A stretch of DNA of 64,000 bases from Halioglobus japonicus (GCF_001983995.1 NZ_CP019450.1:3162001-3226000), one strand, 5' to 3'; shown: positions 9,343 to 20,503, counted from the first letter of the stretch. Translations and numbers: made by a program. The notes: a model not told the origin generated them from the sequence alone.

Positions 9343-10248
9343 TCAACCCCGTGGATGGTGCTCGGCATGCAGTTCCTGCATCCGCTGCTTCGCCACGTGG
9401 GTGTATATCTGGGTGGTCGTCAGGTCGCTGTGCCCCAGCAACATTTGCACGACCCGCAGATCCGCTCCGTGATTCAGGAGATGGGTCGCGAATGCGTGGC
9501 GCAGGGTGTGGGGAGACAGTGCCTGGCGAATACCGGCGCGCTGGGCGTAGATTTTAATACGATACCAGAAGGTCTGGCGAGTCATCTGCCGCCCTCTTTT
9601 ACTGGGAAACACAACATCGGAGGGGATTCCCTTGAGCATTTCACCCCGCGGACCGGCCATATAGCGTTGCAACCAGCTGAGCGCCTCCTCACCCATAGGC
9701 ACCAGCCGCTCCTTACTGCCCTTGCCGAACACCCGCACCACCCCCTGGTTGAGGCTCACCTGGGTCACCTGCAGGCTGGTCAGCTCTGTCACCCTGAGGC
9801 CGCAGGCATACAACAGCTCGAGCATGGTGCGATCGCGGAATTCCAGCGGATCGTCGAGATCGGGTGCCTCAAGCAGCTTGTCGACCTGGGCTTCGGAGAT
9901 GGACTTGGGCAATGGGCGCCCGAGCTTGGGGCTGTCGACATCCAGGGTAGGATCGGCCTGTATCCGCCCTTCCCTGATCAGGTACTTATAAAAGCCCCTG
10001 GCACAGGACATAAACCTCGCGGTGGAGCGCTGTGACTGCCCCTGCTCCAGGCGCGCTCCGAGGTAGGCCTGCAGTTCAGCGCGGTCGGCGCGAACCACTG
10101 TGCTACCTTTGTTTTTGGCAAGCCATTCATTGAATTGGCGCAGGTCGCGGCGGTAGGAGCTCAGGGTGTTGTCACTGAGGCCCTTCTCCATCCACATGGC
10201 GTCGATGTAGCGTTCGATTTCTGGGTGTTCTAGCAGGGCTTCTGACAT
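9343..10248 (-). CDS. xerD: Site-specific tyrosine recombinase XerD
   Basis: 301 residues from the ATG at 10248 (MSEALLEHPEIERYID). The open frame continues 62 codons further into the upstream hairpin repeat, and that part is spurious. The N-terminal SAM-like domain (WMEKGLSDNTLSSYRRDL) precedes a catalytic domain with Arg in CGLRVTELTSL, Lys in FGKGSKERLVPMG, HTLRHAFATHLL, LGHSDLTTTQIY and the nucleophile Tyr in QIYTHV. With XerC it resolves chromosome dimers at dif under FtsK control. Its leader is unusual: two large hairpin repeats lie between it and rplS. Confidence 0.95.
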   Translation of the reverse strand: MSEALLEHPEIERYIDAMWMEKGLSDNTLSSYRRDLRQFNEWLAKNKGSTVVRADRAELQAYLGARLEQGQSQRSTARFMSCARGFYKYLIREGRIQADPTLDVDSPKLGRPLPKSISEAQVDKLLEAPDLDDPLEFRDRTMLELLYACGLRVTELTSLQVTQVSLNQGVVRVFGKGSKERLVPMGEEALSWLQRYMAGPRGEMLKGIPSDVVFPSKRGRQMTRQTFWYRIKIYAQRAGIRQALSPHTLRHAFATHLLNHGADLRVVQMLLGHSDLTTTQIYTHVAKQRMQELHAEHHPRG

Positions 10249-10284
10249 GCGGTAACGGTAACATGATTCGATGTGATTGGGGTT

Positions 10285-10307
10285 GTTCCGGCTAGCCGGG
10301 CCGGAAC
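10285..10307. repeat. Small GC-rich palindrome in the xerD leader
   Basis: An 8-bp inverted repeat (GTTCCGGC at 10285-10292, GCCGGAAC at 10300-10307) with a 7-base loop. It shares its right arm with the outer end of the large hairpin starting at 10303, so the two structures would be mutually exclusive. Confidence 0.6.
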
Positions 10308-10405
10308 GGAGTTTATCTCTCGAAACCGCTGCAAGGCCATCCATGGCGCGCTTCGGCGTCCGCCATCCATGGCTCCCGACGATCTCGAGAGATAAACTCC
10401 GTTCC
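10303..10405 (+). repeat. Hairpin repeat copy A
   Basis: A 103-bp structure. The 21-bp arms at 10303-10323 and 10385-10405 are perfectly complementary and enclose a 61-base core containing ACCGCTGCAAGGCCAT, CATGGCGCGCTTCGGCGTCC and GGCTCCCGACGAT. The core is nearly identical to that of copy B 53 kb away (63551-63609), but the arms are different sequence. It lies in the rplS-xerD gap, just upstream of xerD. Confidence 0.9.
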
Positions 10406-10496
10406 CGCCCTCTATTTCGCCATACACGCCACACCCCAGGCGAAAAGCCTCTCTAGAATAGAAACACCCCAGGTACCGGTAGACATACAGCCCCAA

Positions 10497-10623
10497 GGCC
10501 GAGAGAGCTTTTGCCCTTCCAATATCGTCGGGAGGCTGGGTGGCGCGGCCGGCGATCCGGTACGCCGAAACGCCCCATGGATGGGTTCGCAGTGGTCTTG
10601 GAAGGGCAAAAGCTCTCTTGGCC
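10497..10623 (-). repeat. Hairpin repeat copy C (inverted)
   Basis: A 127-bp structure whose core reads on the minus strand. The 26-bp arms at 10497-10522 and 10598-10623 match with one mismatch. The 75-base core carries the family marks (on the minus strand ACTGCGAACCCATCCATGG, TTTCGGCGT and CTCCCGACGAT) plus extra GC-rich bases in the middle. The arm sequence is unlike that of the other copies. It lies about 90 bp from copy A, in opposite orientation. Confidence 0.85.
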
Positions 10624-10659
10624 GCCACGTGAAGAAGCTTCTAACCCCGAACTAAAGGC

Positions 10660-10688
10660 AAAAAAAAAGCGGCCACTAGGGCCGCTTT
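10660..10688 (-). terminator. Intrinsic terminator after rplS
   Basis: A 9-bp GC-rich stem (10666-10674 with 10680-10688, loop ACTAG) followed on the minus strand by a run of nine T. It begins 24 bases past the rplS stop and ends the rpsP-rimM-trmD-rplS transcript before the hairpin repeats. Confidence 0.93.
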
Positions 10689-10711
10689 CGGATACTGCGA
10701 AAGGCAGAAGC

Positions 10712-11065
10712 TTAGGACAGCTTCTCCTTGATGCGGGCAGCCTTACCAGACAGCTCACGCAGGTAGTACAGCTTGGCCTGACGTACGTCGCCGCGACGCT
10801 TGACAGTGATGCTGTCTACGAGGGGGCTGTAAGTCTGGAAAGTACGCTCTACGCCAACACCGTGGGAGATTTTGCGTACAGTGAAGGCAGAGTTCAGCGC
10901 GCGGTTGCGCTTGGCGATAACAACGCCTTCGAACGCCTGCAGACGCTCGCGGTTGCCTTCTTTTACTTTTACCTGAACAACCACGGTATCACCCGGGGCA
11001 AATTCAGGCAGCTCTTTCTCCATCTGTTCAGCTTCAAGCTGAGAAATGATCTTGTTGGTGCTCAT
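10712..11065 (-). CDS. rplS: 50S ribosomal protein L19
   Basis: 117 residues, the usual bL19 length. The sequence shows [16 protein letters not shown] near residue 22, [20 protein letters not shown] near 42, and the conserved C-terminal [11 protein letters not shown] segment. L19 sits at the 30S-50S interface near bridges B6 and B8. A strong AGGAGCGCG site precedes the ATG. It is the last gene of rpsP-rimM-trmD-rplS, 54 bases after trmD, and is followed by a strong terminator. Confidence 0.98.
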   Translation of the reverse strand: MSTNKIISQLEAEQMEKELPEFAPGDTVVVQVKVKEGNRERLQAFEGVVIAKRNRALNSAFTVRKISHGVGVERTFQTYSPLVDSITVKRRGDVRQAKLYYLRELSGKAARIKEKLS

Positions 11066-11119
11066 GGCGCGCTCCTGTTGATTAACAATCGTAGCTTCAC
11101 AGCTAGCGGTTTTAAAATT

Positions 11120-11857
11120 TCACTCGCGTTCGCGGAGATACTCCGCCAACAATTCGTCTTCTTCGGCCGTGTTGGCCCTGCCCTCCAGCAAGTCCGGGCG
11201 ACGCTCGTACGTTCTTCCCAGTGCCTGCTTCAGGCGCCAGCGGCGAATCCACTCGTGATTGCCGCTGAGCAATACTTCCGGTACCGGCTTACCCTGGTAC
11301 TCCTCTGGCCGGGTGTAGTGTGGGCAGTCCAACAGGCCATCGGCGTAGGAATCTTCCTGAGCCGACAGCTCGTGCCCCAACACTCCGGGCAAATGGCGTG
11401 TTACCGAGTCGATAACCACCATGGCAGCCAGTTCGCCGCCGCTTAAAACGTAGTCGCCAATGGATATTTCTTCATCCACTTCCGCTTCGATCAGGCGTTC
11501 ATCGACACCTTCATAGCGGCCGGCAACCAGGATCAGCGCTTGCTCCTGTGAGAGTGCCACAGACTTGCCGTGGTCCAGGCGCTTACCCTGAGGCGAGAGG
11601 TAGATCACTCTAGCGTCTACTCCCGCCGCCTCCCTTGCTGCGGCTATCGCCTGCTGCAGGGGATCAATCTTCATCAACATGCCCGGGCCACCGCCGTAGG
11701 GCCTGTCGTCCACCGTGCGATGCTTGTCGGTGGTGAAGTCCCGCGGATTGCTGTGGCTGATAGTCACCAGCCCCTGCTTTACCGCTCTGCCCGTGACACC
11801 ATGGTCCGTGACAGCTTCAAACATTTCCGGGAACAGGCTGACCAGTGCAATATGCAT
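11120..11857 (-). CDS. trmD: tRNA (guanine-37-N1)-methyltransferase TrmD
   Basis: 245 residues from the ATG at 11857 ([16 protein letters not shown]); an in-frame start 9 codons earlier lies inside the rimM end. SPOUT-class motifs are visible: [13 protein letters not shown] near residue 50, the knot region [15 protein letters not shown] near 108, and [15 protein letters not shown] near 132. It methylates G37 next to the anticodon and so prevents +1 frameshifting. It is essential in most bacteria. It begins 8 bases after the rimM stop, with GAGGAATAG in the overlap region as a likely ribosome site. Confidence 0.97.
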   Translation of the reverse strand: MHIALVSLFPEMFEAVTDHGVTGRAVKQGLVTISHSNPRDFTTDKHRTVDDRPYGGGPGMLMKIDPLQQAIAAAREAAGVDARVIYLSPQGKRLDHGKSVALSQEQALILVAGRYEGVDERLIEAEVDEEISIGDYVLSGGELAAMVVIDSVTRHLPGVLGHELSAQEDSYADGLLDCPHYTRPEEYQGKPVPEVLLSGNHEWIRRWRLKQALGRTYERRPDLLEGRANTAEEDELLAEYLRERE

Positions 11858-11865
11858 GTTGCCGC

Positions 11866-12414
11866 CTATTCCTCGAGGTACCAATCGACCTCGATAACGC
11901 CCTCTTCCAGGCTTACCCGGGTGACCACATCGCCGGGCAGGTAGGGAACCAGTCGTTCCCTGTCATCGATGCTGCCGTCGCTTGCCTTGATCACCAGCAC
12001 GTCATTGGCGCCGGTTTCGATCATGTAATCGACAGTGCCCAACAGCACGCGATCGCCTTCTGATTCGGGCTCCCGACCCCAGGCTTGCAAACCTTGCAAC
12101 TGGTGCCAGTAGTAATCGCCCTCTTCCAGGCTGGGGAGGCTATTCGCCTCCACCACAATGCTCAGTCCCTTGAAGGACTCCGCCAGGGTACGGTCATCCA
12201 CCCCCGCGATATGGGCAATCATGCCCTTGCCATGGCGCTTCCACTCATCGAACTCAACCGTTTCCAGTGAGCCGCGTCGCTGGAGCTGCCAGGCACCGAA
12301 CCGAAAGAGGTTTTCTTCAGGATCGGTAAATGAGTGCACTTTGACCCACCCCTTAACGCCGTACGGGCCGGTAATTTTACCGGCAGTCAGCGGGTTGGCA
12401 CCGGACTCACTCAT
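11866..12414 (-). CDS. rimM: Ribosome maturation factor RimM
   Basis: 182 residues with the two-domain RimM layout: an N-terminal beta-barrel ([22 protein letters not shown] near residue 11; [13 protein letters not shown]) and a C-terminal PRC-barrel ([12 protein letters not shown] near 97; [20 protein letters not shown]). It binds S19 and helps mature the 30S head before translation. It lies 19 bases after rpsP and 8 bases before trmD in the conserved operon. The length is typical and all segments are intact. Confidence 0.96.
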   Translation of the reverse strand: MSESGANPLTAGKITGPYGVKGWVKVHSFTDPEENLFRFGAWQLQRRGSLETVEFDEWKRHGKGMIAHIAGVDDRTLAESFKGLSIVVEANSLPSLEEGDYYWHQLQGLQAWGREPESEGDRVLLGTVDYMIETGANDVLVIKASDGSIDDRERLVPYLPGDVVTRVSLEEGVIEVDWYLEE

Positions 12415-12433
12415 AAAGACCGGTCAGCGGGGA

Positions 12434-12682
12434 TTAGGCCGCTACAGCAGCTTCCTTAACCAGCTTGGCTACGCGCTCAGACAGCTGCGCACCCTGGCCC
12501 TGCCAGTATGCGATGCGATCGGAGTCAACGCGCAGGCGCTCTTCCTGGCCACGGGCTACGGGGTTGAAGAAACCAACGCGCTCAATGAAGCGGCCATTGC
12601 GCGCATTGCGGCTGTCGGTCACTGTCAGGTGGTAGAAGGGGCGCTTTTTGGAGCCGCCACGTGCAAGACGAATAGTTACCAT
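12434..12682 (-). CDS. rpsP: 30S ribosomal protein S16
   Basis: 82 residues, the typical bS16 size. It begins [19 protein letters not shown] and continues [20 protein letters not shown], both strongly conserved. S16 binds 16S rRNA early in 30S assembly. It is the first gene of the rpsP-rimM-trmD-rplS operon, and its ATG is preceded by a CAAGGAATTGAGATCAC leader. Confidence 0.98.
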   Translation of the reverse strand: MVTIRLARGGSKKRPFYHLTVTDSRNARNGRFIERVGFFNPVARGQEERLRVDSDRIAYWQGQGAQLSERVAKLVKEAAVAA

Positions 12683-12775
12683 GTGATCTCAATTCCTTGA
12701 TTTTTAAGGCGAAATCTCCCGCTTGGGATGGCTCGCCCACGACAAAACCCGGCACACGGGCCGGAAAGGTGGCGT

Positions 12776-12804
12776 ATCATACGGAAAACACAGGGGGAAT
12801 GAAA
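12776..12804 (-). promoter_or_regulatory. Possible sigma-70 promoter of the rpsP operon
   Basis: On the minus strand TTTCAT (12799-12804) and TATGAT (12776-12781) are separated by 17 bp, about 94 bases upstream of the rpsP ATG. The -10 is good and the -35 weak. This is a motif match only. Confidence 0.4.
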
Positions 12805-12846
12805 CCCCCTTTGAAAGGAATTTTTGTAGTTATTTCCGGAGCTTAC

Positions 12847-12996
12847 CGTCATTCCCGCGAAGGCGGGAAACCAGGGAATTATCCGCCATATATCAGCTCA
12901 ACAATGCGCGTCTGCCAGGCGCGCCGGTCCGCTGCAAATAACTAAGATGATTCCTGGCGACCAGGTCAATGGATCCCGGCCTGCGCCGGGATGACG
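12847..12996. repeat. MITE-like palindromic repeat, about 150 bp
   Basis: The ends are inverted copies of CGTCATTCCCGCG (12847-12859) and CGCCGGGATGACG (12984-12996), each forming its own GC-rich hairpin (TTCCCGCGAAGGCGGGAA; CCCGGCCTGCGCCGGG). The interior has no reading frame of note. Hairpins of this TCATTCCCGCGAAGGCGGGAA type are scattered in many proteobacterial genomes. It fills the gap between ffh and rpsP, which otherwise holds nothing I can support beyond the rpsP promoter. Confidence 0.75.
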
Positions 12997-13006
12997 ACCT
13001 CAGCCC

Positions 13007-14417
13007 TTATTTGAAGGGAGGCATGCCACCAGGAGGCATTCCGCCGCCCATACCGGGGGCATACCGCCACCGGGGCCGCCCATCATGCCGCCGAGGCCGC
13101 GCATCATTTTCTGCATGCCGCCGCCCTTCATTTTCTTCATCATTTTCTGCATCTGCTTGTGCTGCTTGAGCAGTCGGTTCAGGTCCTGCACCTGGGTGCC
13201 GGAACCCTTGCAGATGCGTTTCTTGCGCGAGCCCTGAATGCTCTCGGGCTTGCGGCGCTCTCCCGGGGTCATGGAGTTAATCATGGCTTCCATGCGGGCA
13301 AACTGCTTCATATCCAGATTCTGCTGAGCCATCTGGGCCATGTTGCCCATACCGGGCAGTTTGTCCAACATGCCGGTGATGCCGCCCATATTGTTCATTT
13401 GCTGCAGCTGATCGCGGAAATCTTCCAGGTCGAACTTCTGGCCCTTCTTGACCTTGCGCGCCAGCTTGGCGGCCTTTTCCTTGTCGACCTTCTGCTCCGC
13501 CTCTTCGATCAGCGACATCACGTCGCCCATGCCGAGAATGCGCGAGGCCAGGCGATCCGGGTGGAACGGGTCCAGCGCCGTGGTCTTCTCACCGACACCG
13601 AGGAACTTGATGGGTTTACCCGTGATAGAGCGCACGGACAGCGCGGCACCGCCACGGGTATCAGCATCGACCTTCGTGAGGATCACGCCGGTAAGTGGCA
13701 GCGTCTCGCCAAACGCCTTGGCAGTATTGGCGGCGTCCTGGCCGGTCATGGCATCAACCACGAACAGGGTTTCAATGGGGTTAACCGCTTTGTGTAGTTG
13801 GGAGATTTCTTCCATCATCTCCTGGTCAACCGCGAGCCGTCCTGCGGTATCGACAATAAGTACATCGGAAAAATTCTTCTTGGCGTGGCTGATAGCCGCG
13901 TTGGCAATATCCACCGGCTTCTGGGACGTGTCAGAAGGGAAGAAATCAGCGCCAACCTCAGCTGCAAGTGTTTCCAGCTGTTTGATCGCCGCCGGGCGAT
14001 ACACGTCGGCGGACACCACGGTGACCTTTTTCTTTTCACGCTCCGCCAGGTGCTTGGCCAGCTTGGCTGCGGAGGTGGTCTTACCTGCACCCTGCAGGCC
14101 GGCCATGAGGATTACCGCGGGGGCTGCGTCGCCAGGTTAAGCGACTCGTTGGCGGTGCCCATGACAGTTTCGAGTTCCGCCTGGACAATTTTCAGGAAGG
14201 CCTGTCCGGGGCTCAGACTCTTCATGACCTCCTGGCCGAGGGCGCGCTGCTTCACGGAATCCACGAAGCCCTTGACCACGGGCAAGGCAACGTCGGCCTC
14301 GAGCAAGGCCATGCGCACTTCACGCAGGGTGTCCTGGATGTTGTCTTCGGACAGGGTGGCCTTGCCGGTAATCGTGCGCAGGCTGTTTGACAGGCGATCG
14401 CTGAGGCTCTGGAACAT
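13007..14417 (-). CDS. ffh: Signal recognition particle protein Ffh, interrupted by two single-base frameshifts
   Basis: The start MFQSLSDRLSNSL at 14417 is the family N-terminus. The N domain runs in one frame to NLATQPPR and then stops. The next frame resumes exactly where family members continue, with the P-loop MAGLQGAGKTTSAAKL, then DTAGRL, TKVDADTRGG and the Met-rich M domain (LDMKQFARMEAMINSM). A second break near 13055-13059 turns a Gly/Met/Pro tail (GGGMPPGGMPPFK expected) into unrelated residues. Restoring one base in each G run (14119-14123 and 13055-13059) gives a 470-residue Ffh ending at 13009. Ffh targets membrane proteins cotranslationally and is essential, so sequence error is the likelier explanation. 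Confidence 0.9.
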
Positions 14418-14534
14418 AGGGGTACTCTTCAATCCAACGGAGTTACTGCAAGTGCCTGACCGCTATTGATTCTGGCGGGACACTTCGGTACAAAGGGGCG
14501 AAGTATACGTCACCTCGGCCTAACCCCCAAACTG

Positions 14535-15338
14535 ATGCCCATCTCTGCTATCGCCCTGTTTGCCGCACTGTTGTACCTGGCCGCCACGGGCTTGCATCTT
14601 ATGCATGTTTTTCAGCGGCGCGAAGGCCTCAGCCGCGCGGTAGTCACGCTGGGCGTGGTCGCCGTGGTTTCGCACGCACTGGTCGCCTGGGACAGCATTC
14701 ACAGCCAGACCGGTGTCACCCTGGGCTTTTATAAAATATCAGCGCTGATTTTCCTGGTGATCAATGTTGCCTGTGCGCTGTTGATGTTACGCCGCCCACT
14801 CCAGAGCCTGTTGGTGTTTCTGTTTCCGCTGTCGGCAATGTCAGTGCTCGTCTCCACGTTCGCGCCAGAAACCAGTGCCGACACAGCAGAACTCTCCGGC
14901 GGCATGCTGTTCCATATCAGCAGCTCCATTCTCGCCTATGCCATCTTCACCCTAGCGGCTGCCCAGGCGGGCCTGGTTGCCATTCAGGACTACCAACTGC
15001 GCCACCGCCATACCCGCGGCATCATCCAGCTGCTGCCACCCCTGCAGCTCATGGAAACCATGCTGTTCGAACTTCTGTTTGTGGGCGTGGTGTTGCTAAG
15101 CGCGGCTATCGTGTCGGGCTTCCTGTTTGTGGATGATTTGTTCGCCCAATCGCTGGTCCACAAGACCACCCTGACCATCGTCGCCTGGGTACTGTTCACC
15201 GCCCTGCTGTGGGGCCACCACCAGCTGGGCTGGCGCGCGCAGACAGCAGTGAAGTTTACGCTCGCTGGATTTGTCATGCTGATGCTGGCCTTCTTTGGCT
15301 CAAAACTGGTTCTGGAGCTGGTGTTGCAACGGGGCTGA
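14535..15338 (+). CDS. YpjD/CcsA-like inner-membrane protein (cytochrome c assembly family)
   Basis: 267 residues from the ATG at 14535 (MPISAIALFAALLYLAAT); the frame opens earlier, but that part lacks hydrophobic character. About eight membrane segments are visible, with conserved His at ATGLHLMHVF near residue 18, HISSSILAYAIF near 131, and VHKTTLTIVAWVLF near 206. This is the CcsA/HemX fold seen in E. coli YpjD; the family includes haem-handling proteins, but the precise role of YpjD-type members is not established. It is divergent from ffh and followed by the CorB-like gene, the usual ffh-ypjD-corB arrangement in gammaproteobacteria. Confidence 0.85.
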   Translation: MPISAIALFAALLYLAATGLHLMHVFQRREGLSRAVVTLGVVAVVSHALVAWDSIHSQTGVTLGFYKISALIFLVINVACALLMLRRPLQSLLVFLFPLSAMSVLVSTFAPETSADTAELSGGMLFHISSSILAYAIFTLAAAQAGLVAIQDYQLRHRHTRGIIQLLPPLQLMETMLFELLFVGVVLLSAAIVSGFLFVDDLFAQSLVHKTTLTIVAWVLFTALLWGHHQLGWRAQTAVKFTLAGFVMLMLAFFGSKLVLELVLQRG

Positions 15339-15408
15339 GACAGTCTTGCGCCGCCCCTGCTTTTTCTCCAAGATACGCTCTCAGTAATTACACAGGTTCA
15401 CCCCCACC

Positions 15409-16686
15409 TTGAACGAAGCACCGCTGGGTATCCTTTTCTCGATACTCGCTGCACTGATTCTCCTCTCGGGTTTTTTCTCCAGTTCAGAGACCGGCATGAT
15501 GTCGCTGAACCGTTACCGCCTGAAGCATCTGCAGAAGAATAAGCACCGCGGCGCCACCCGCGCTGCTAAACTCCTCGACCGCCCGGACCGGTTGATCGGC
15601 CTGATCCTGATCGGCAACAACCTGGTAAATATCTTCGCCTCGGCAATTGCCACGGTGATTGCGATTCGTTTGTGGGGCGACGCCGGCATCTTTATCGCCA
15701 CCCTGGCGCTCACGCTGGTGATTCTGATCTTTGCCGAGATCACACCCAAGACCATCGCCGCACTGCACCCTGAGAAAGTGGCGTTTCCTGCCAGCGTGAT
15801 TCTGTTGCCGCTACTAAAACTGTTTTATCCGCTGGTGGCGCTGGTGAACTGGTTCACCAACGGGCTACTGCGCCTGCTCGGCTTTGACCCCAGCAAACAG
15901 CACGATGAGAACCTCTCCTCCGATGAATTACGCACCATTGTGACCGATGCCGGCCAGCTGATTCCCGCGCGTCACCGCGGCATGTTGCTGAATATTCTCG
16001 ACCTCGAGGAAGTCAGCGTGGATGACATCATGGTGCCGCGTAACGACGTCTACGGTATCGACCTGGACGACAGCGACGACGATATTCTGCGTTGCATCCA
16101 GAACAGTTCCCACACCCGCCTGCCCGTTTGGCGCAAGGACATTAACGACATCGTCGGCATGCTGCACATGCGCAACATCAGCCGCGTTATCGACATGCAA
16201 GGCCTTGACCGGCGCGCGCTGGAACGGGAAATAGAAAAGCCCTACTTCGTGCCGGAGAGCACGCCACTGCACACCCAGCTGCTTAATTTCCAGCAGAAAA
16301 AGCATCGCCTGGGCGTGGTGGTGGATGAGTACGGAGAGGTGATAGGGCTGGTGGCTCTGGAAGATATCCTCGAGGAGATTGTCGGCGAATTTACCTCTAA
16401 CCGCTCAGAGGAAGATGCCACCATTTTCCCGCAGCGCGATGGCAGCTACATCATCGCCGGTAACGCCAGCATTCGCGATATCAATAAGGCTCTGGAATGG
16501 ACACTGCCCACAGACGGCCCGAAGACCCTGTCGGGGCTGGTGCTTGAATACCTGGAAGGCTTTCCGGACGCCAACGCCGGACTATCGGTGGGCAACTACC
16601 AGTTCGAAATTCTCGAACTGGAAGACAATGTGGTGCAGGCGGTCAGAGCCTGCGCCAGTGCACCTGCCAAGGTCGAAGACAGCTAG
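15409..16686 (+). CDS. HlyC/CorC family protein, CorB/YfjD type (CNNM-CBS-transporter associated)
   Basis: 425 residues from a TTG start at 15409; no ATG is available before the conserved membrane domain. It has an N-terminal DUF21/CNNM domain with about four membrane segments (SGFFSSSETGMMSLNRYRL near residue 20; LIGNNLVNIFASAIA near 67; FAEITPKTIAALHPEK near 108). A CBS pair follows from about residue 195 (VDDIMVPRNDV; GMLHMRNISRVI; VVVDEYGEVIGLVALEDIL), and then a C-terminal CorC_HlyC domain. Family members act in Mg2+ (and Co2+) efflux or homeostasis. The start codon and weak ribosome site suggest low translation. It is convergent with the DUF1289 gene, the two stops overlapping. Confidence 0.88.
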   Translation: MNEAPLGILFSILAALILLSGFFSSSETGMMSLNRYRLKHLQKNKHRGATRAAKLLDRPDRLIGLILIGNNLVNIFASAIATVIAIRLWGDAGIFIATLALTLVILIFAEITPKTIAALHPEKVAFPASVILLPLLKLFYPLVALVNWFTNGLLRLLGFDPSKQHDENLSSDELRTIVTDAGQLIPARHRGMLLNILDLEEVSVDDIMVPRNDVYGIDLDDSDDDILRCIQNSSHTRLPVWRKDINDIVGMLHMRNISRVIDMQGLDRRALEREIEKPYFVPESTPLHTQLLNFQQKKHRLGVVVDEYGEVIGLVALEDILEEIVGEFTSNRSEEDATIFPQRDGSYIIAGNASIRDINKALEWTLPTDGPKTLSGLVLEYLEGFPDANAGLSVGNYQFEILELEDNVVQAVRACASAPAKVEDS

Positions 16687-16877
16687 AGCAGGCGCACACC
16701 GCCAGACTGCTCGTCACGGCGCTCATTGGCTTTCTTGACGATTTCACGCTTGGCTTCGGCATCGAGCATAAACCAATCGGTGATCTCGTCTGCGGTGCGG
16801 TAGCAGCCGATACATACATCGTTTTCATCCAGCGCACAGACGGCGATGCAGGGCGACTGCGGCTCTTGCTGGCTCAC
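16683..16877 (-). CDS. DUF1289 small cysteine-rich protein
   Basis: 64 residues with four Cys in [21 protein letters not shown] near residues 8-28, the DUF1289 signature, followed by a WFML-D-EAKREIV helix. The Cys pattern suggests a metal or Fe-S site, but the function is not established. Its ATG overlaps the stop of the gamma-carbonic-anhydrase gene in ATGA, so the two are coupled. It is the last gene of a five- to seven-gene minus-strand run starting at queA. Confidence 0.88.
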   Translation of the reverse strand: MSQQEPQSPCIAVCALDENDVCIGCYRTADEITDWFMLDAEAKREIVKKANERRDEQSGGVRLL

Positions 16878-17398
16878 GCCTGCTCCTCCAGCGATGCGTT
16901 GAAGCGCTGGGCATTGCTCGCGTAGTGCTCGGCATTGCCGCGCAGCATGGCCTGGGTGGCCTCGTCCAATTGACGCACGACCTTGGCCGGGGAACCGAGC
17001 ACCATCGAGCCGTCGGGAATCTCGGTACCTTCAGTGACCAGGGCATTCGCCCCAATCAGGCAGCCCATACCGATTTTGGCGCCGTTAAGTACCACCGCAT
17101 TAATGCCCACCAGCGTGCCATCGCCAATCGTACAGCCGTGAATCATGGCGTTGTGCCCCACAGTGACGTCCTCACCAATGACGGCAGGGAAGCCCGGGTC
17201 AGCGTGAATGACTGTACCGTCCTGGATATTACTGCGCGCGCCCACCTCGATGCGGTCGGCGTCACCGCGCAGCACGCAGCTGAACCAGACACTGGCACTG
17301 TCGTGCAGCGTTACATCACCAATCACTGCAGCGTTGGGCGCAATAAAATGCCCCTCGCCCATTAACTGAACTTCTTTGTCGCCGAGACGATATTTCAT
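16874..17398 (-). CDS. Gamma-carbonic anhydrase-like hexapeptide protein (YrdA type)
   Basis: 174 residues from the ATG at 17398, which has GGAG nine bases upstream and overlaps the Nudix stop in ATGA; a start five codons earlier lacks a site. Left-handed beta-helix hexapeptide repeats run through the protein. The three putative zinc His lie in VIHADPG near residue 63 and VGHNAMIHG near 81-86, as in gamma-class carbonic anhydrases. YrdA/PaaY-type members bind metal, but their physiological activity is often unclear (some are thioesterases). It is tightly linked to the Nudix and DUF1289 genes. Confidence 0.9.
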   Translation of the reverse strand: MKYRLGDKEVQLMGEGHFIAPNAAVIGDVTLHDSASVWFSCVLRGDADRIEVGARSNIQDGTVIHADPGFPAVIGEDVTVGHNAMIHGCTIGDGTLVGINAVVLNGAKIGMGCLIGANALVTEGTEIPDGSMVLGSPAKVVRQLDEATQAMLRGNAEHYASNAQRFNASLEEQA

Positions 17399-18006
17399 GC
17401 TTGGATACTCCATCCTCTGCGCATTTCAAGCGGCACCCCGTAGGCCACACTGGCCAGTTGGCCGAGAATAGCGGCGGTCACACCCCAGATGTTATCGCCG
17501 TCTATCTGGTATTGCGGGGTAAAGTAAGTTTTGCCGGGCATCTCGAACTTCAGCGTTTGCAGGCGCGATGCATCGGCGAACACAGCCAGCGGCTGGTAAA
17601 ATACGGAATCGAACTCGCGGGTATCGACCACCAGCTCTAGTCCACAGGGCACCCGGGCTACACAGGGGTGGACTTCAAAATCGGTACGCGTAATCATCGG
17701 CGCAAGTTCACCCAGAGGTGTCACCTGCGCCCCGCGAATACCCACCTCTTCTTCGGCTTCTCGCAACGCCGTCACCCAGGGAGAAGCGTCGCTCGGCTCG
17801 CGCTTGCCACCGGGAAAAGCTACTTCGCCAGGGTGGGTCTTCAAGTGGCGGCCGCGCCGGCCCAGCAACACTCGCGGCTCGGCTTCGTCGGTCAATGGCA
17901 CCAGTACCGCAGCCTCTGGTCGCCGACCAGGATCTGGATCCCAGGCCTGTCGATCCAAGGGAAGCTGCGCCTGCAGTCGCGCGAAGATAGCAGCGGCGTC
18001 ACTCAC
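17395..18006 (-). CDS. CoA pyrophosphatase, Nudix family (NudL-like)
   Basis: 203 residues. The Nudix box is GGKREPSD-10-REAEEEVGI near residues 66-91, with the REAxEExGI catalytic core intact and Asp where many members have the first Glu. The upstream [14 protein letters not shown] segment is the CoA-pyrophosphatase subgroup mark. The enzyme would hydrolyse CoA or acyl-CoA to 3',5'-ADP and 4'-phosphopantetheine derivatives. It overlaps the DUF34 gene upstream and the carbonic-anhydrase-like gene downstream in ATGA fashion, so it sits in a coupled cluster. Confidence 0.88.
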   Translation of the reverse strand: MSDAAAIFARLQAQLPLDRQAWDPDPGRRPEAAVLVPLTDEAEPRVLLGRRGRHLKTHPGEVAFPGGKREPSDASPWVTALREAEEEVGIRGAQVTPLGELAPMITRTDFEVHPCVARVPCGLELVVDTREFDSVFYQPLAVFADASRLQTLKFEMPGKTYFTPQYQIDGDNIWGVTAAILGQLASVAYGVPLEMRRGWSIQA

Positions 18007-18320
18007 TCGGGTAATTCCGCCATTTGCAGCAGATCCCAGGCTGGCTCTTCATAGGGGTGGGCAGCAATCATGGCGTCTACAACGGCGCGAACGCAGTCAT
18101 CAGCACACACCATTTCAACGCGATATTCGTCTACCAACTCAAGTTCACCCGGCTTGCCGATGAACGGATTGGCTGCCGCTGACGGCCGGAACTGCCCCTG
18201 CCCTGCCACCTGCCAGCAGCACTGGTCGTAATCGCCGATGCGGCCTGCACCTGCGGCAAAGGCCGCTGCTTTTACCGGCTCAAGGTGTGTCTCGGGGACG
18301 TAAAAGCCGAGTTTGTACAT
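18003..18320 (-). CDS. Stand-alone NIF3/DUF34 insert-type domain protein (YqfO-like)
   Basis: 105 residues beginning MYKLGFYVPETHLEPVKAAA, with GAGRIGDYDQCCW near residue 25 and MIAAHPYEEPAWD near 84. This is the small domain found inserted within long NIF3/YqfO proteins, here encoded alone as in many gammaproteobacteria. It resembles PII/CutA-like ferredoxin folds; its function is unknown. It starts directly after tgt (stop at 18321) and overlaps the Nudix gene. Confidence 0.82.
   Translation of the reverse strand: MYKLGFYVPETHLEPVKAAAFAAGAGRIGDYDQCCWQVAGQGQFRPSAAANPFIGKPGELELVDEYRVEMVCADDCVRAVVDAMIAAHPYEEPAWDLLQMAELPE

Positions 18321-20503
<2,183 letters not shown>

Noticed and set aside
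10230..10758. Several short minus-strand frames between xerD and rplS
   Set aside because: They run through the inverted arms of repeats A and C and through the terminator; repeats, not coding.
13007..14417. Programmed ribosomal frameshifting in ffh
   Set aside because: There is no slippery heptamer with a downstream pseudoknot, two separate sites would be needed, and related genes use one frame.
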